Source: Homarus americanus (Eukaryota; Arthropoda; Malacostraca; Decapoda; Nephropidae). Taken from it: a stretch of DNA of 64,000 nucleotides. The stretch spans positions 1 through 64,000 of the forward strand of contig NW_024727773.1 of NCBI RefSeq assembly GCF_018991925.1, written 5' to 3'. This document shows, in pieces, positions 27,201-39,950 of the stretch; the first letter of the stretch is position 1, and the number at the start of each line of letters is the position of its first letter. The notes beneath the pieces are model-generated. The model made no database searches. It was given only the letters and a program-made list of their open reading frames with translations, and was not told the origin of the DNA. Both the position numbers and the translations under genes were made by a program.

Positions 27201-29290
27201 GAGTGTCAGAGGTGTATCTGGGAGTGTCAGAGGTGTACCAAGCAAAAAGTGTACCTGGAGTGTCGTAGGTGTACCTGGGGAGTAAGAACTGTACCTGGGA
27301 GTGTCGGAGGTGTACCTGGGAGGTCGGAGGTGCACCTGGGAATGCAGAGGTGTAATGGGAGTGTCAGTGGAGTACCTGGGAGTGTCAGAGGTGTACCTGG
27401 GAGTATCGAAGGTACCTGGGAGTGGGGTACCAGGAGTGCCAGTGAGTACCTGGAGTGTCAGAGGTGTACCTTGGAGTGTCAGAGGTGTATCTGGGAGTGT
27501 CGGACGTGTACATGGAGTGTCAGAGGTGTACCAGGAATGTCAGAGGAGTACTTGGGAGTGTCAGAGGTGTACCTGGGAGTGTAGAGGTGTACCTTGGAGT
27601 GTCAGGAGGTGTACCTGGAGTGTCAGAGGTACCTGGGAGTGTCGGAGGTATACCTGGGAGCAGGAGAAGGTACTGGGAGGCAGAGGTACCTGGGAGTGTA
27701 AGAAGCCTGGGAGTGTCAGGGGTGTACCAAGGAGGTCAGTGGAGAGCCTGGGAGTGTCAGAGGAGGCCTGGGAGTGTCAGAGGTACCTGGGAGTGTCAGG
27801 GGTGTACCAGGGAGTGCTGAGTGGAGTACCTGGGAGTGTCAGAGGTGTACCTGGGAGTATCGAAGGTGTACCTGGGAGTATCGGAGGTGTACCTGGGAGT
27901 CACAGTGTACCTGGGAGCATCAGAGGTGTACCTGGAGTGTCAGAGGTTACCTGGGAATATCGGAGGTGTACCTGGGAATATCGGAGGTACCAGGGCATGT
28001 CAGGTACCTGGGAGTCTCAGAGGTGAACCAAAGAGTGTCAGAGGAGTACCTGGGAGTGTCAGAGGTGTACCTGGGAGCACGGAGGTGTACTGGGAGTATG
28101 AGAGGTGTACCTGGGAGGTCAGATGTACCTGAGAATATCAGAGGTACCTGGGAGTGGGAGAAGGTACCTGGGAGGCTGGGGTGTACCTGGGAGTGTCAGA
28201 GGTATACCTGAGAGTGTCAGGGGTGACCAGGGAGGCAGTGAGTACCTGGGAGTGTCAGGAGATGTACCTGGGAGTGTCAGAGGTGTACCTGGGAGGTCAG
28301 AGGTGTACCTGGGAGTGTCATAGGTGTACCTGGGAGTGTCGGAGGTGTACCTGGAAGCAAAAAGGTACCTGGGAGTGTCGGTGTACCGAGTAAGACTTGT
28401 ACCTGGGATGCGGAGGTACCCAGAGCGGAGGTGTACCTGGGAATGTCAGAGGTGCACTGGGAGTGTCAGAGGTGTACCTGGGAGTGTCGGAGGTGTACCT
28501 GGGGAGCAAGAAGTGTACCTGGGAGGTCGGAGGTACCTGGGAGTGTCGGAGGTGTACCTGGGAGTGTCAGAGGTGTACCTGGGAGTTCCAGCGTGTACCT
28601 GGAGGTGCCTGAGGTACCTGGGAGTGTCAGAGGTGGCTGGGAGTGTCAGAGGTGACACTTGGGAGTGACAGAGGTGCACCTGAGTGTCGAAGGCACTGGG
28701 AGTGTCTGAGGTGTACCTGGAAGTCTGGAGGTACCTGGCAGTGTCTGAGGTGTACCTGGCAGTGTCAGAGGTGTACCTGGGAGGGTGGGCGGTGCACCTG
28801 GGAGTGTTAGAGGTATCAGGGAGTGACAGAGGAGTACCTAGGAGCAAGCCAGAGGTGTACCTGGGAGGTCAGAGGTGTACCTGGGAGTATCGGAGGTACC
28901 TGGGAGCACAGGGGTGTACCAGGAGTGTTAGTGAGTACCTGGGAGTGTCAGAGATGTACCTGAGCAACGAAGGTGTATCTGGGAGTATCGGAGGTGTACC
29001 TGGGAGCTGCGGAGGTGTAAATGGAGCATCAGAGGTGTACCTGGGAGAGGTCAGAGGTGTACCTGGGAATATCGGAGGTGTACCTGGGAACACGGGAGAT
29101 GTACCAGGGCGTGTCAGAGGTGTACCTGGGAGTGTCAGAGGTAAAACCTGGGAGACGGGAGTTGGTCCTGGGAGAATCGGAAGTGTACCTGGGAGTGTCA
29201 GGAGGTGAACCTGGGAGACTGAGAGGTGTACCTGGGAGCTGCAGAGGTGTACCAGGGAGTGTCAGGGGTGTAACTGGGAGTGCTCGAGGT
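21233..29290 (+). repeat. Super-repeat copy of about 8.06 kb (copy B)
   Basis: Runs from landmark 21233 to 29291 (8058 bp). It is the best match to copy A. Reading 20860-21890 beside 28890-29950 shows the same succession of rare unit variants: GTGTTAGTGAG, AACGAAGG, CGTGTCAG, two GTAACTGG units, TTGCGAG, GTCAATGG, TGTTAG, GTGACTGTGG, and a triple CCTGGCAG run. Differences are mostly 1-3 base gains or losses. Confidence 0.8.
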
Positions 29291-32200
29291 GTAACTGGGA
29301 ATGTCAGAGGTGAACCAGGAGTGCTCGGTGGAGTACCTGGGAGGCTGGGAGGTGTACCTGGGAGTGTGAGAGGTGTACCTGGGAGTGTCAGAGGTGTACC
29401 TGGGAGGTCGGAGGTGTACTTGCGAGTGTGAGAAGTGTACCTGGGAGTGTCTGGGGTGTACCTGGAGGTGTCTGGGTGTACCTGGGAGTGTCTGAAGGTG
29501 TACCCAGAGTGTCAGAGGTGTACCTGGGAGTGTCAGAGGTGTACCTGGGAGTGTCAGGGTTGTACCAGGAGTGTCAATGGAGTACCTGGGAGTGTCAGAG
29601 ATGTACCTGGGAGTGCTCAGATGGTGTACCTGGGAGTTTCAGAGGTGTACCTGTTAGTGTCAGAGGTGTACCTGGGAGGTCAGAGGCTTGGGAGTGTTAG
29701 AGGTGTACCTGGGAGTGTCAGCGGTGTACCTGGGAGTGTTCGAGGTGCCTGGAAGTGTCAGAGGTGCCTGGGAGTGTCAGGGTGCACTTGGGAGTGTCGA
29801 GGTGCACCTTGGAGTGACTGTGGTGTACCCGGTGTGTCTGAGGTGCACCTGGCAGTGTCTGAGGTGTACCTGGCAGTGTCTGAGGTGTACCTGGCAGTGT
29901 CAAAGGTTTACCTGGGGAGTGTCAGCGGTGTACCTGGGAGTGTCAGACGTGTATCAGGAGGACAGAGAGAGTACCTAGGAGAAGGCAGAGGTGTACTTGG
30001 GAGTGTGGAGAGTGTACCTGGGAGTGTCTCTGGTGTACCTGGGAGTTCAGAGGTACCTGGGAGTGTAGGTGTAACAGGGAATGTCAGTGAGTACCTGGGA
30101 GTGTCAGAAGTGTACCTGGGAGTGTCAGAGGTGTACCTGGGATTGTCAGAGGTGTACCTGGGAGTGTCAGAGGTGTACCGAGTGTCGGAGGTGTAAGTGG
30201 GAGTGTAAGAAGTGTACCTGGGAGGTCGGAGTACCTGGGAGTCGGAGGTGTACCTGGGAGTGTCAGAGGTGTACCTTGGGAGTGTCTGAGGTGGTACCTG
30301 GGAGTGTCTGAGGTGTACCTGGCAGTGTCTGAGGTGTGCCTGGGAGCAGTCAGAGCACTTGATGTCAGAGGTGCACCTGGAGTGTCTGGAGGTACCTGGG
30401 AGTGTCCGAGGTGTACCTGGCAGCAGCCCGAGGTGTACCTGGCAGTGCCGAGTGTACCTGGCACTGTCAGCTGGGAGTGTCACCAGCACATGGGAGGAGG
30501 TATCAGGAGTGACAGAGACAGCCCAGGAGTGCAGAGGTACCTGGGAGTGTCAGAGGTGTACCTGGGAGTATCGGAGGTGTACCTGGGAGAGTCAGAGGTG
30601 TACCTGGGAGTGTCAGACGGTACCTGGGAGTATCAGAGATGTACCTGGGAGGTCAGAGGTGTATCTGGGAGCAAGGACGTACCTGGGAGTGTCAGAGGTG
30701 TACCAGGAGTGTGAGAATGTACCTGTGAGTGTCAGAGGTGTACCTGGGAGTGTAAGTGTACCTGGGATGTCAGGGGTACCAGGGAGTGTCAGTGAGCCTG
30801 GGAGTGTCAGAGGTGTACCTGAAGTAGGAGGTGTACCTGGGAGTGTAGGTGTGACCAGGGAGCAGTGAGTACCTGGGAGGTCAGGAGGTGTACCTGGAGG
30901 TCAGAGGTGTATCTGGGAGGTCGGACGTATAAGGGGAGTGTCAGAGGTGTACTAGGAATGTCAGAGGAGTACATGGGAGTGTCAGAGGTGTACCTGGGAG
31001 TGCTCAGAGGTGTACCTTTGGGATGTCAGAGGTGTACCTGGGAGAGTCAGAGGTGTACCTGGGAGTGTCGGAGGTATACCTGGGAGGTGTGAGAAGTGTA
31101 CCTGGGAGTGTCAGAGGTGTACCTGGGAGTGTAAGAAGGTACCTGGGAGGTCAGGGGTGTACCAAGGAGTGTCAGTGGAGAGCCTGGGAGTGTCAGAGGT
31201 GTACCTGGGAGTGTCAGAGGTACCTGGGAGTGTCAGGGGTGTACCAGGAGTGCTGGGTGGAGCACCTGGAGTGTCAGAGGTGTACCTGGGAGTACGAAGG
31301 TGTACCTGGGAGTATCGGCGGGAGGTCAAAGGTGTACCTGGGAGCATCAGAGGTGTACCTGGGAGTGTCAGAGGTGTACCTGGGAATACCGGAGGTGTAC
31401 CTGGGAATATCGGAGGTGTACCAGGGCGTGTCAGAGGTGTACCTGGGAGTCTCAGAGGTGAACCAAAGAGTGTCAGAGGAGTACCTGGGAGTGTCAGAGG
31501 TGTACCTGGGAGTATCGGAGGTACCTGGGAGTATCAGAAGTGTACCTGGGAGTGTAGATGTGTACCTGGGAGCATCAGAGGTGCACTGGAGGTGAGAAGG
31601 TGTACCTGGGAGTGTCTGGGGGTACCTGGGAGTGCTCAGAGGCATACCTGGGAGTGTCAGGGTACCAGGGAGTGTCAGTGAAGTAACCTGGGAGTGTCAG
31701 AGATGTACCTGGGAGTTTCAGAGGTACCTGGGAGTGTCAGAGGTGTACCTGGGAATGTCAGAGGTACCTGGGAGTGTCGGAGGTGTACCTGGAAGTGCAG
31801 TGGCGTCTGGGAGCATGTCGGAGGTGTACCTGGGAGTGTAAGAACTGTACCTGGGAGTATCGGAGGTGGAGGTCGGAGGTGTACCTGGGAATGTCAGGAG
31901 GTGTACTTGGGAAAAGCAGAGGTACCTGGGAGTGTCGGAGGTGTACCTGGGAGTGTAAGAAGGTACCTGGGAGGTCGGAGGTACCTGGAGCAAGCCGGGA
32001 GGTGTACCTGGGAGTGTCAGAGGTGTACCTGGGAATGTCAGAGGTACTGGGAGTGTCAGTGAGCACCAGGAATGTCAGAGGAGTACTTGGAGTGTCAGAG
32101 GTGTACCTGGGAGTGTCAGAGGTGTACCTGGAGTGTCAGATGCACCTGGGAGTATCAGAGGTGTACCTGGGAGGTCGGAGGCATACCTGGGAGTGTGAGA

Positions 32201-35200
32201 AGTACCTGGAGTGTCAGAGGTACCTGGGAGTGTCAGAAGTGTACCTGGGAGTGTCAGAGGTGTACCAAGGAGTGTCAGTGGAGAGGCTGGGAGTGTCAGA
32301 GGTGTACCTGGGAGAGCTCAGAGGTGTACCTGGGAGGTCAGGGAACCAGGGAGTGTCAGTGGGAGGCCTGGGAGTGTGAGGTGTACCTGGGAGCATCGGA
32401 GGTGTACCTGGGAGCATCATGCAGGTACCGGGAGTGTCCAAGGCCTGGGAGTGTCAGAGGTACCTGGAGTGTCAGAGGCACTGTAACATCGGACAAGTAC
32501 CGAGGGAGGCACCAGGCGTGTCAGAGAGGCCTGGGAGTTCCAGAGAGGTGAACCAAAGAGTCAGAGGAGTGCTCAGAGTGCAGAGGCCTGGGAGCACGGG
32601 AGCAGCCTGGGAGCGTCAGGAGGTACCTGGGAGTGTCAGAGGTGTACCTGGGAGCAACAGAGGTACCTGGGAGGTGGAGAAATGTACCTGGGAGGTCTGG
32701 GGTGCACCACAGAGTGTCAGAGGGATACCTGGGAGTGTCAGGGGTGTACCAGGGGAGGTCAGTGGAGTACCTGGGAGGTCAGGAGGTGTACCTGGGAGTG
32801 TCAGAGGTGTACCTGGGAGGCTCGGAGGTGTACCTGGGAGGCCAGAGGTACCTGGGAGCAGGAGGTGTACCTGGGAGTGCAAAAGTGTACCTGGGATGCC
32901 AGAGGTGTACCTGGGAGTGTCAGAAGGTACCTGGGAGTGTCTGAGGCACTTGGAGTGCTCTGAGGTGTACCTGCGGTGTCTGAGGTGTACCTGGCAGTGC
33001 CGGAGGTGTACCTGGGATGGCCGGGGAGCACCTGGGAGCAAGGAGGTATCAGGAGCACAGAGGAGTACCTGGAGTGTCAGAGGTGTACCTGGGAGTGTCA
33101 GAGGTGTACCTGGGAGATCGGAGGTGTACCTGGGAGGTGTCAGAGGTGTACCTGGGAGGCCAGAGGTGTACCTGGGAGTGTCAAGATACCTGGGAGCATG
33201 AGAGGTGTATCTGGAGCCGGACGGTACCTGGGAGGCCAGAGGTACCAGGAATGTCAGGAGAACCTGGGAGAGTTAGAGGTGTACCTGGGAGTGTCGGGAG
33301 GCCTGGGAGGTCAGAGGTGTACCTGGGAGGCCAGAGGTGTACCTGGGAGTATCGGAGGTGTACCTGGGAGTGTCAGAGGTGTACCTGGGAGTGTTGGGAG
33401 GTACCTGGGAGTATCAGAGATGTACCTGAGTGTCAGAGGTGTATCTGTGAGTGTTGGACGTACCTGGGAGTGTCAGAGGAGGTACCAGGAGCAGGAGAAG
33501 GGTACCTGGGAGTGCCAGAGGTGTACCTGGGAGTGTAAGAAGGTACCTGGGAGGAGAAGGTACCTGGGAGTGTCAGAGGTACCTGGGAGTATCAGAGATG
33601 TACCTGGGAGCTGAGAGATGTACCTGGGAGTGTGAGAAGTGGTACCTGTGAGGTCAGAGGTACCTGGGAGTGTAAGAAGTGCACCTGGGAGGTCAGGGGT
33701 GTACCAGGGAGTGTCAGTGGAGAGCCTGGGAGAGTGGAGAGGTGTACCTGGAAGTGTCGGAGGTGTACCTGGAGTGTCAGGGGTGTACCAGGGAGTGCCA
33801 GTACCTGGAGTGTCAGAGGTACCTGAGAGGTCAGAGGTATCTGGGAGGTCGGACGTGTACATGGGAGCAGAGGTACCAGGGAATGTCAGAGGAGTACTGG
33901 GAGGTCAGAGGTGTACCGGGAGTGCTGAGAGGTGTACCTTGGAGTGTCAGAGGTGTACCTGGGAGTGTCAGAGGTACCTGGGAGTGTCGGAGGTATACCT
34001 GGGATGTGAAAGGGCACTTGGGAGGTCAGAGGTGCACCTGGGAGGTAAGATGCACCTGGAGGTCAGTGGTGTACCAAGGAGGTCAGTGGAGGCTGGAGTG
34101 TCAGAGGTGTACCTGGGAGGTCAGAGGTACCGGGAGTGTCAGGGGTGAACCAGGAGTGTCAGGAGTACCTGGAGTGTTGGGAGAATGGAGTATCGAAGGT
34201 GTACCTGGGAGCATTTGCGGTACCTGGGAGTGTCAAAGGTGTACCTGAGTATCAGAGGTGTACCTGGGAGTCAGAGGTGTACCTGGGAATACTGGAGGTG
34301 TACCTGGGAACACGGGAGGTGTACCAGGGCGTGTCAGAGGTGTACCTGGGAGTCTCAGAGGTGAACCAAAGAGTGTCAGAGGAGTACCTGGAGTGCCAGA
34401 GGTGTACCTGGGAGTATCGGAGGTGTACCTGGGAGTATCAGAAGTGTACCTGGGAGGCCAGATGTGTACCTGGAGTAACAGAGGTGTACCTGGGAGTGTG
34501 AGAAATGCACCTGGGAGTGTCTGGGTGTACCTGGGAGTGTCAGAGTATACCTGGGAGTGTCAGGTGTACCAGGAGTGCCTGGGGAGTACCTGGGAGGTCA
34601 GAGATGTACCTGGGAGTGTCAGAGGGGTGTACCTGGGAGCGTCAGAGGTACCTGGAGAGGTGTACCCGGAGTGTCGGAGGTGTACCTGGAAGGCAAAAAG
34701 TGTACCAGATGCACCCGGAGTGTAAGAGGTGTACCTGAGAGCCTGGAGGTGTACCTGGGAGTGTCTGAGGTGCACTGGCAGTGTCGGAGGTGTACCTGGG
34801 AGTGTCTGGGCGGTGTACCTGGGAGGGTTGGGAGGTACCTGGGAGTGTCAGAGGTGTACCAGGGAGGCAGAGAGAGCACCTGGGAGGTTGGGAGATGTAC
34901 CTGGAGTGTCAGAGGTTTACCTGGGAGGCTCGGAGTGCACCTGGGAGTGTCAGAGGTGTACCTGGGAGTGTCAGGAGGTGTACCTGGGAGTGTCACAGAT
35001 GTACCTGGGAGTAGTGAGGTGTACCTGGGAGTGTTGGACGTGTACCTGGGAGGTCAGAGGTGTACCAGGGAATGTCAGGAGAACCTGGGAGTGTTAGAGG
35101 TGTACCTGGCAGTGTCGGAGGTGTACCTGGGAGTGTCGGGGTGTACACATGGAGTGTCAGTGGGTACCTGGGAGTGTCAGAGGTGTACCTGGGAGCATCG

Positions 35201-35525
35201 AAGGTGTATCTGGGAGCACGGAGGTGTACCTGGGAGGTCAGAGGTGACCTGGGAGTATCAGAGGTGTACCTGGGAGAGCTGGGAGGTGCACCTGGGAATA
35301 TCGGAGGTGGGCCAAGAGCCGGAGATGTACCAGGCGTGTCAGAAGTGTACCTGGGAGTTCTCAGAGGTGAACCAAAGAGTGTCAGAGGCGTACCTGGGAG
35401 TGTCAGAGGTGTACCTGGGAGACGGGAGTTCTGGGAGCATCGAAGTGGCACCTGAGTGTCAGAGAGGTGAACCTGGGAGTATGAGAGGTACCTGGGAGGT
35501 CAGAGGTGTACCAGGAGTCAGGGGT
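29291..35525 (+). repeat. Super-repeat copy, shortened (about 6.2 kb, copy C)
   Basis: Starts at landmark 29291 and ends at the related landmark near 35526. It shares with copy B the GGAGTGACTG unit (29817), CACATGGGAG (30487) and CGTGTCAG at 31427 (offset 8146 from 23281). It then loses about 1.8 kb relative to copies A and B before the next landmark. The CGTGTCAG units at 34330 and 35334 are spaced 1.0 kb apart, like the pair 27996/29110 of copy B, so the missing part lies roughly between 31.5 and 34.3 kb. Confidence 0.65.
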
Positions 35526-38500
35526 GTAACTGGGAATGTCAGATGAAACCAGGAGAAGTCAGTGGGATTACCTGGGAGTTCAGAGGTGTACCGGGAGTAT
35601 CGGATGTACCTGGAACACGGAGGTACTGTGAGTGTCAGAGGTGTACCTGGCAGTGTCAGAGGTGTACCTGGGAGTGTCAGGAGATGTACCTGGGAGGCCG
35701 GAGGTGTACCTGGGAGTGTGAGAACTGTACCTGGGAGTGTCGCAGGTACCTGGGAGTGTCGGAGGTGTACCTGCCAGTGTCAAGCGGTGTACCTGGGAGT
35801 GTTGAGGTGTACCAGTAATGTCAGTGGAATACCTGGGAGTGTCAGAGGTGTACCTGGGAGGTCAGAGGTGTACCTGGGAGAGTCAGAGGTGTACCTGGGA
35901 GGTCAGAGGCACCTAGGAGTGTTGGAGGTGTACCTGGGAGTGTGAGAAGGGTACCTGGGAGTGTCGGAGGTGCATCCAGTGAGTGTGAGAAGTGCACCTG
36001 GGAGTGTCAAAGCCTGGGAGTGTCTGGGGTACCTGGGAGTGTCTGAGGTACCCAGAGGCCGAGGTGTACCTGGGAGTGCAGAGGTGTACCTGGAGAAGTC
36101 AGGGTTGTACCAGGGAGTGTCAATGGAGTACCTGGGAGTGTCAGAGATGTACCTGGGAGGTCAGAGGTGTACCTGGGAGGTCAGAGGTGTACCTGTTAGT
36201 GGGTCAGAGGTGTACCTGGGAGTGTCTGAGAGGATGCACCTGGAGTGTAAAAGTGTACCTGGGAGTGTCGCAGGTGTACCTGGAGTGTCGGAGGTGTACT
36301 GGGAGTGTCAGAGGTGTACCTGGGAGGTTAGAGGAATGGTGGGAGTGTCGGGCGGTGTACCTGGGAGTGTCTGAGGTGTACCTGGAAGTGTCAGAGGTGT
36401 GCCTGGGAGCGTCAGAGGTGCACTGGGAGTGTCAGGTGCACCTTGGAGGACTGGTGTACCTGGTGTGTCTGAGGTGTACCTGGCAGTGTCTGGAGGTGTA
36501 CCTGGCAGTGTCTGGAGGTGTACCTGGCAGTGCTGGAGTGGTTTACCTGGGAGTGTCAGCGGTGTGCCTGGGAGCAGTAGACGTGTATCAGGGAGTGACA
36601 GAGGAGAGCAACTAGGAGTGCTCGGAGGTACTGAGTGGGAGAAGTGTACCTGGGAGTAAGTCTGTGTACCTGGGAGTGCCAGAGGTGTACCTGGTGTGGC
36701 AGGTGTAACAGGGAATGTCAGAGTACCTGGGAGTGCTGGGAGGTGTACCTGGGAGTGTCAGGAGGTGTACCTGGGATTGTCAGAGGTGTACCTGGGAGGT
36801 CAGAGGTGTACCTGGGAGTGTCGGGAGGCATGGGAGTGTAAGAAGGTACCTGGGAGGCGCGAGGTGTAACTGGGAGTGCCGGAGGTGTACCTGGGAGTGT
36901 CAGAGGTGTACTTGGGAGTGTCTGAGGTGTACCTGGGAGGTCTGAGGTGTACCTGGCAGTGTCTGGAGGTGCCTGGGAGTGTCAGAGGTGCACTTGGAGT
37001 GTCAGAGGTGCACCTGGAGGTCTGAGGTGTACCTGGGAGTGCCTGAGGTGTACCTGGGAGTGTAAGAACTGCACCTGGGAGGCCGGAGGTGTACCTGGGA
37101 GGTCGGAGGTGTACCTGGGAATGTCAGAGGTACTTGGGAGGTCAGAGGTACCTGGGAGTGTCGGAGGTGTACCAGGAGTGTCGGAGGTGTACCTGGGAGT
37201 GTCAGAGGTGTACCTGGGAGTTTCAGCGGTGTACCTGGGAGTGTCTGAGGTGTACCTGGGAGTGTCAGAGGTGTGGCTGGAGGTCAGAGGTGCACTTAAG
37301 GACAGAGGTGCACCTTGAGTGTCGAAGGTGTACCTGGGAGTGTCTGAGGTGTACCTGGCAGTGTCTGAGGTGTACCTGGCAGTGTCCGAGGTGTACCTGG
37401 GAGCACGGAGGTGGCACCAGAGCACGGAAGGTACCTGGGAGTTTCAGATGTGTACCTGGGAGTATCAAAGGTGTACCTGGGAGGTGAGAAGGGTACCTGG
37501 GAGTGTCTGGGTGTACCTGGGAGGCTGGGGTGAGTACCTGGGAGTGTCAGAGATGTACCTGGAGGTCAGAGGTGTACCTGGGAATATCGGAGGTGTACCA
37601 GGGCGTGTCAGAGGTGTACCTGGGAGTCTCCAGGTGAAACCAAAGAGTGTCAGAGAGACCTCAAGGTTGTAGAGGTGTACCTGGGAGGTCAGAGGTACCT
37701 GGGAGTATCAGAAGTACCTGGGAGTGTCAGATGTACCTGGGAGGTGAGAAATGTACCTTGAGGTCTTGGGTGTACCTGGGAGTGCCGAGGCATACCTGGG
37801 AGGTCAAGGGTGTACCAGGAGTGTCAGTGGAGTACCTGGAGTGTCAGAGATGCACCTGGGAGTGTCAGAGGTGCACCTGGGAGTGTCAGAGGCACCTGAG
37901 CCAGAGGTGTACCTGGGAGTGTCGGAGGTGTACCTGGAAGTGCAAAAGTGTACCTGGGATGTCGTGTAGGTACCTGGGAGGTAAGAACTGTACCTGGGAG
38001 TGTCGGAGGTGTACCTGGGAGTGTCGGAGGTACCTGGGAATGTCAGAGGTGTACTTGGGAGTGTCAGAGGTGTATCTGCGTCCGGAGGTGTACACTCTGA
38101 AGTGCAAAAGTGTACCTGGGAGCAAGTCGTAGGTGTACCTGGGAGCAAGAATGCACCTGGGAGCGGAGGTACCTGGGAGTGTCAGTGGAGTACCCGGGAG
38201 GCCGGAGGTACTGGGTATCGAAGGTGTACCTGGGAGCATCGGCGGTGTACCTGGGAGTGTCAAGGTACCTGGGAGTATCCAGAGGTGTACCTGGGAGGTC
38301 GGAGGTAAACTGGGAATGGAGGTACCTGGGAATATCGCACTAGGGCGTGCCAGAGGTGAACCTGGGAGTTCCAGAGGTGAAACCCAAAGAGTGTCAGAGG
38401 AGTACCTGGGAGAGTCAGAGGTGTACCTGGGAGTGTAAGAAGTGTACCTGGGAGTGCTCAAGTGTACCAGGGAGTGTCAGGAGAGCCTGGGAGTGCTAGA

Positions 38501-39950
38501 GGTGTACCTGGGAGTGTCGGAGGTGTACCTGGGAGCCGGGGTGTAACAGGAGTGCCAGTGGAGTACCTGGGAGGCCGGGAGGTGTACCTTGGAGTGTCAG
38601 AGGTATCTGGGAGTGTCGGAGGTGTACCTGGGGTGTCAGGAGGTGTACCTGGAGCAGCCGGAGGCATACCTGGGAGTGTGAGAATGTACCTGGGAGTGTT
38701 AGACGGTATCAGGAGTGACAGAGAGTACCTAGGACCTAGGTACTGTCAGAGTTGTATCACTAGGGAGTGTGGAGAAGTGTATCTGGGAGTGTCTCGGGTG
38801 TACCTGGGAGTGTCAGAGGTGTACCTGGAGTGTCAGGGTGTAACAGGGATGTCAGGGTAGAGCACCTGGGAGTGTCAGAGGGTGTACCTGGGAGTGTCAG
38901 AGGTGTACCTGGAGTCGGAGGTGTAATGGGAGTGTCAGGGCGGCACTGGGAGTGTCGGAGGTGTACCTGGGAGTGTCGGAGGTACCTGGGGAGGCCAGAG
39001 GTGGCATGGGAGTGTCTGAGGTATACCAGGAGTGTCTGAGGTGTACCTGGCAGTGTCTGAGGTGTGCCTGGGAGGTGGCAGCACTTGGGAGTGTCAGAGG
39101 TGCACCTGGAGTGTCGGAGGTGTACCTGGGAGTGTCTGAGGTGTACCTGGCAGCAGCCCGAGGTGTACCTGGCAGTGTCCTGAGGTGTACCTGGCACTGT
39201 CATGGTAAGCCGGGGAGTGTCACCGGTGCACCTGGGAGTGTCAGAGGTATCAGGGAGTGACAGAGGAGCACCTAGGATGTCAGGAGGTGCACCTGGGAGG
39301 TCAGAGGTGTACCTGGGAGCACGGAGGTGTACCTAGGAGTGTCAGAGGTGTACCTGGGAGTGTCAGAGGCACCTGGGAGTGTCAGAGGTGTACCTGGGAG
39401 TGTCAGAGGTGTATCTGTGAGCAAGGAGGTGTACCTGGGAGGTCAGAGGTGTGTACCAGGGAGTGTGAGATGTACCTGGGAGTGCAGAGGACTCGAGAAG
39501 AAGTGTACCTGGGAGTAAGGAGAAGTGTACCTGGGAGTGTCAGAGGTGTACCTGGGAGAATCGAGAGATGTACCTGGGAGGTCAGAGATGACCTGGGAGG
39601 TGGGAGAAGGTACCGAGAGTGTCAGAGGTACCTGGGAGGCATGAAGTGTACCTGGGAGTGTCAGGGGTGTACCAGGGAGTGTAGGCGGAGAGCCTGGGAG
39701 TGTCAGAGGTGTACCTGGGAGTGTCAGGGTTGTACCCAGGAGTGTCAATGGAGTACCTGGGAGGTCGGAGGTACCTGGGAATGTCAGAGGTGTACCTGGG
39801 AGTGTCAGAGGTGTACCTGGGAGTGTCGGAGGTGTACCTGGGAGTGTAAGAAGTGTACCTGGGAGTGTCGGAGGTGTACCCGGAGTTTCAGCGGGTGTAC
39901 CTGGGAGGTCAGAGGTACCTGGGAGGTCAGGGGTGTACCAGGAGTGTCAG
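35526..39950 (+). repeat. Array segment starting the interrupted super-repeat
   Basis: Begins at GTAACTGGGAATGTCAG near 35526. A TGTTAG unit (36194) and a shortened form of the GTGACTGTGG unit (about 36440) follow in the same order as in the 21-kb and 29-kb copies. Subtracting the inserted element, the distance from 35526 to the next landmark at 49302 is about 9.35 kb. The end at about 39950 is where the unit variant spectrum changes. Confidence 0.55.
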
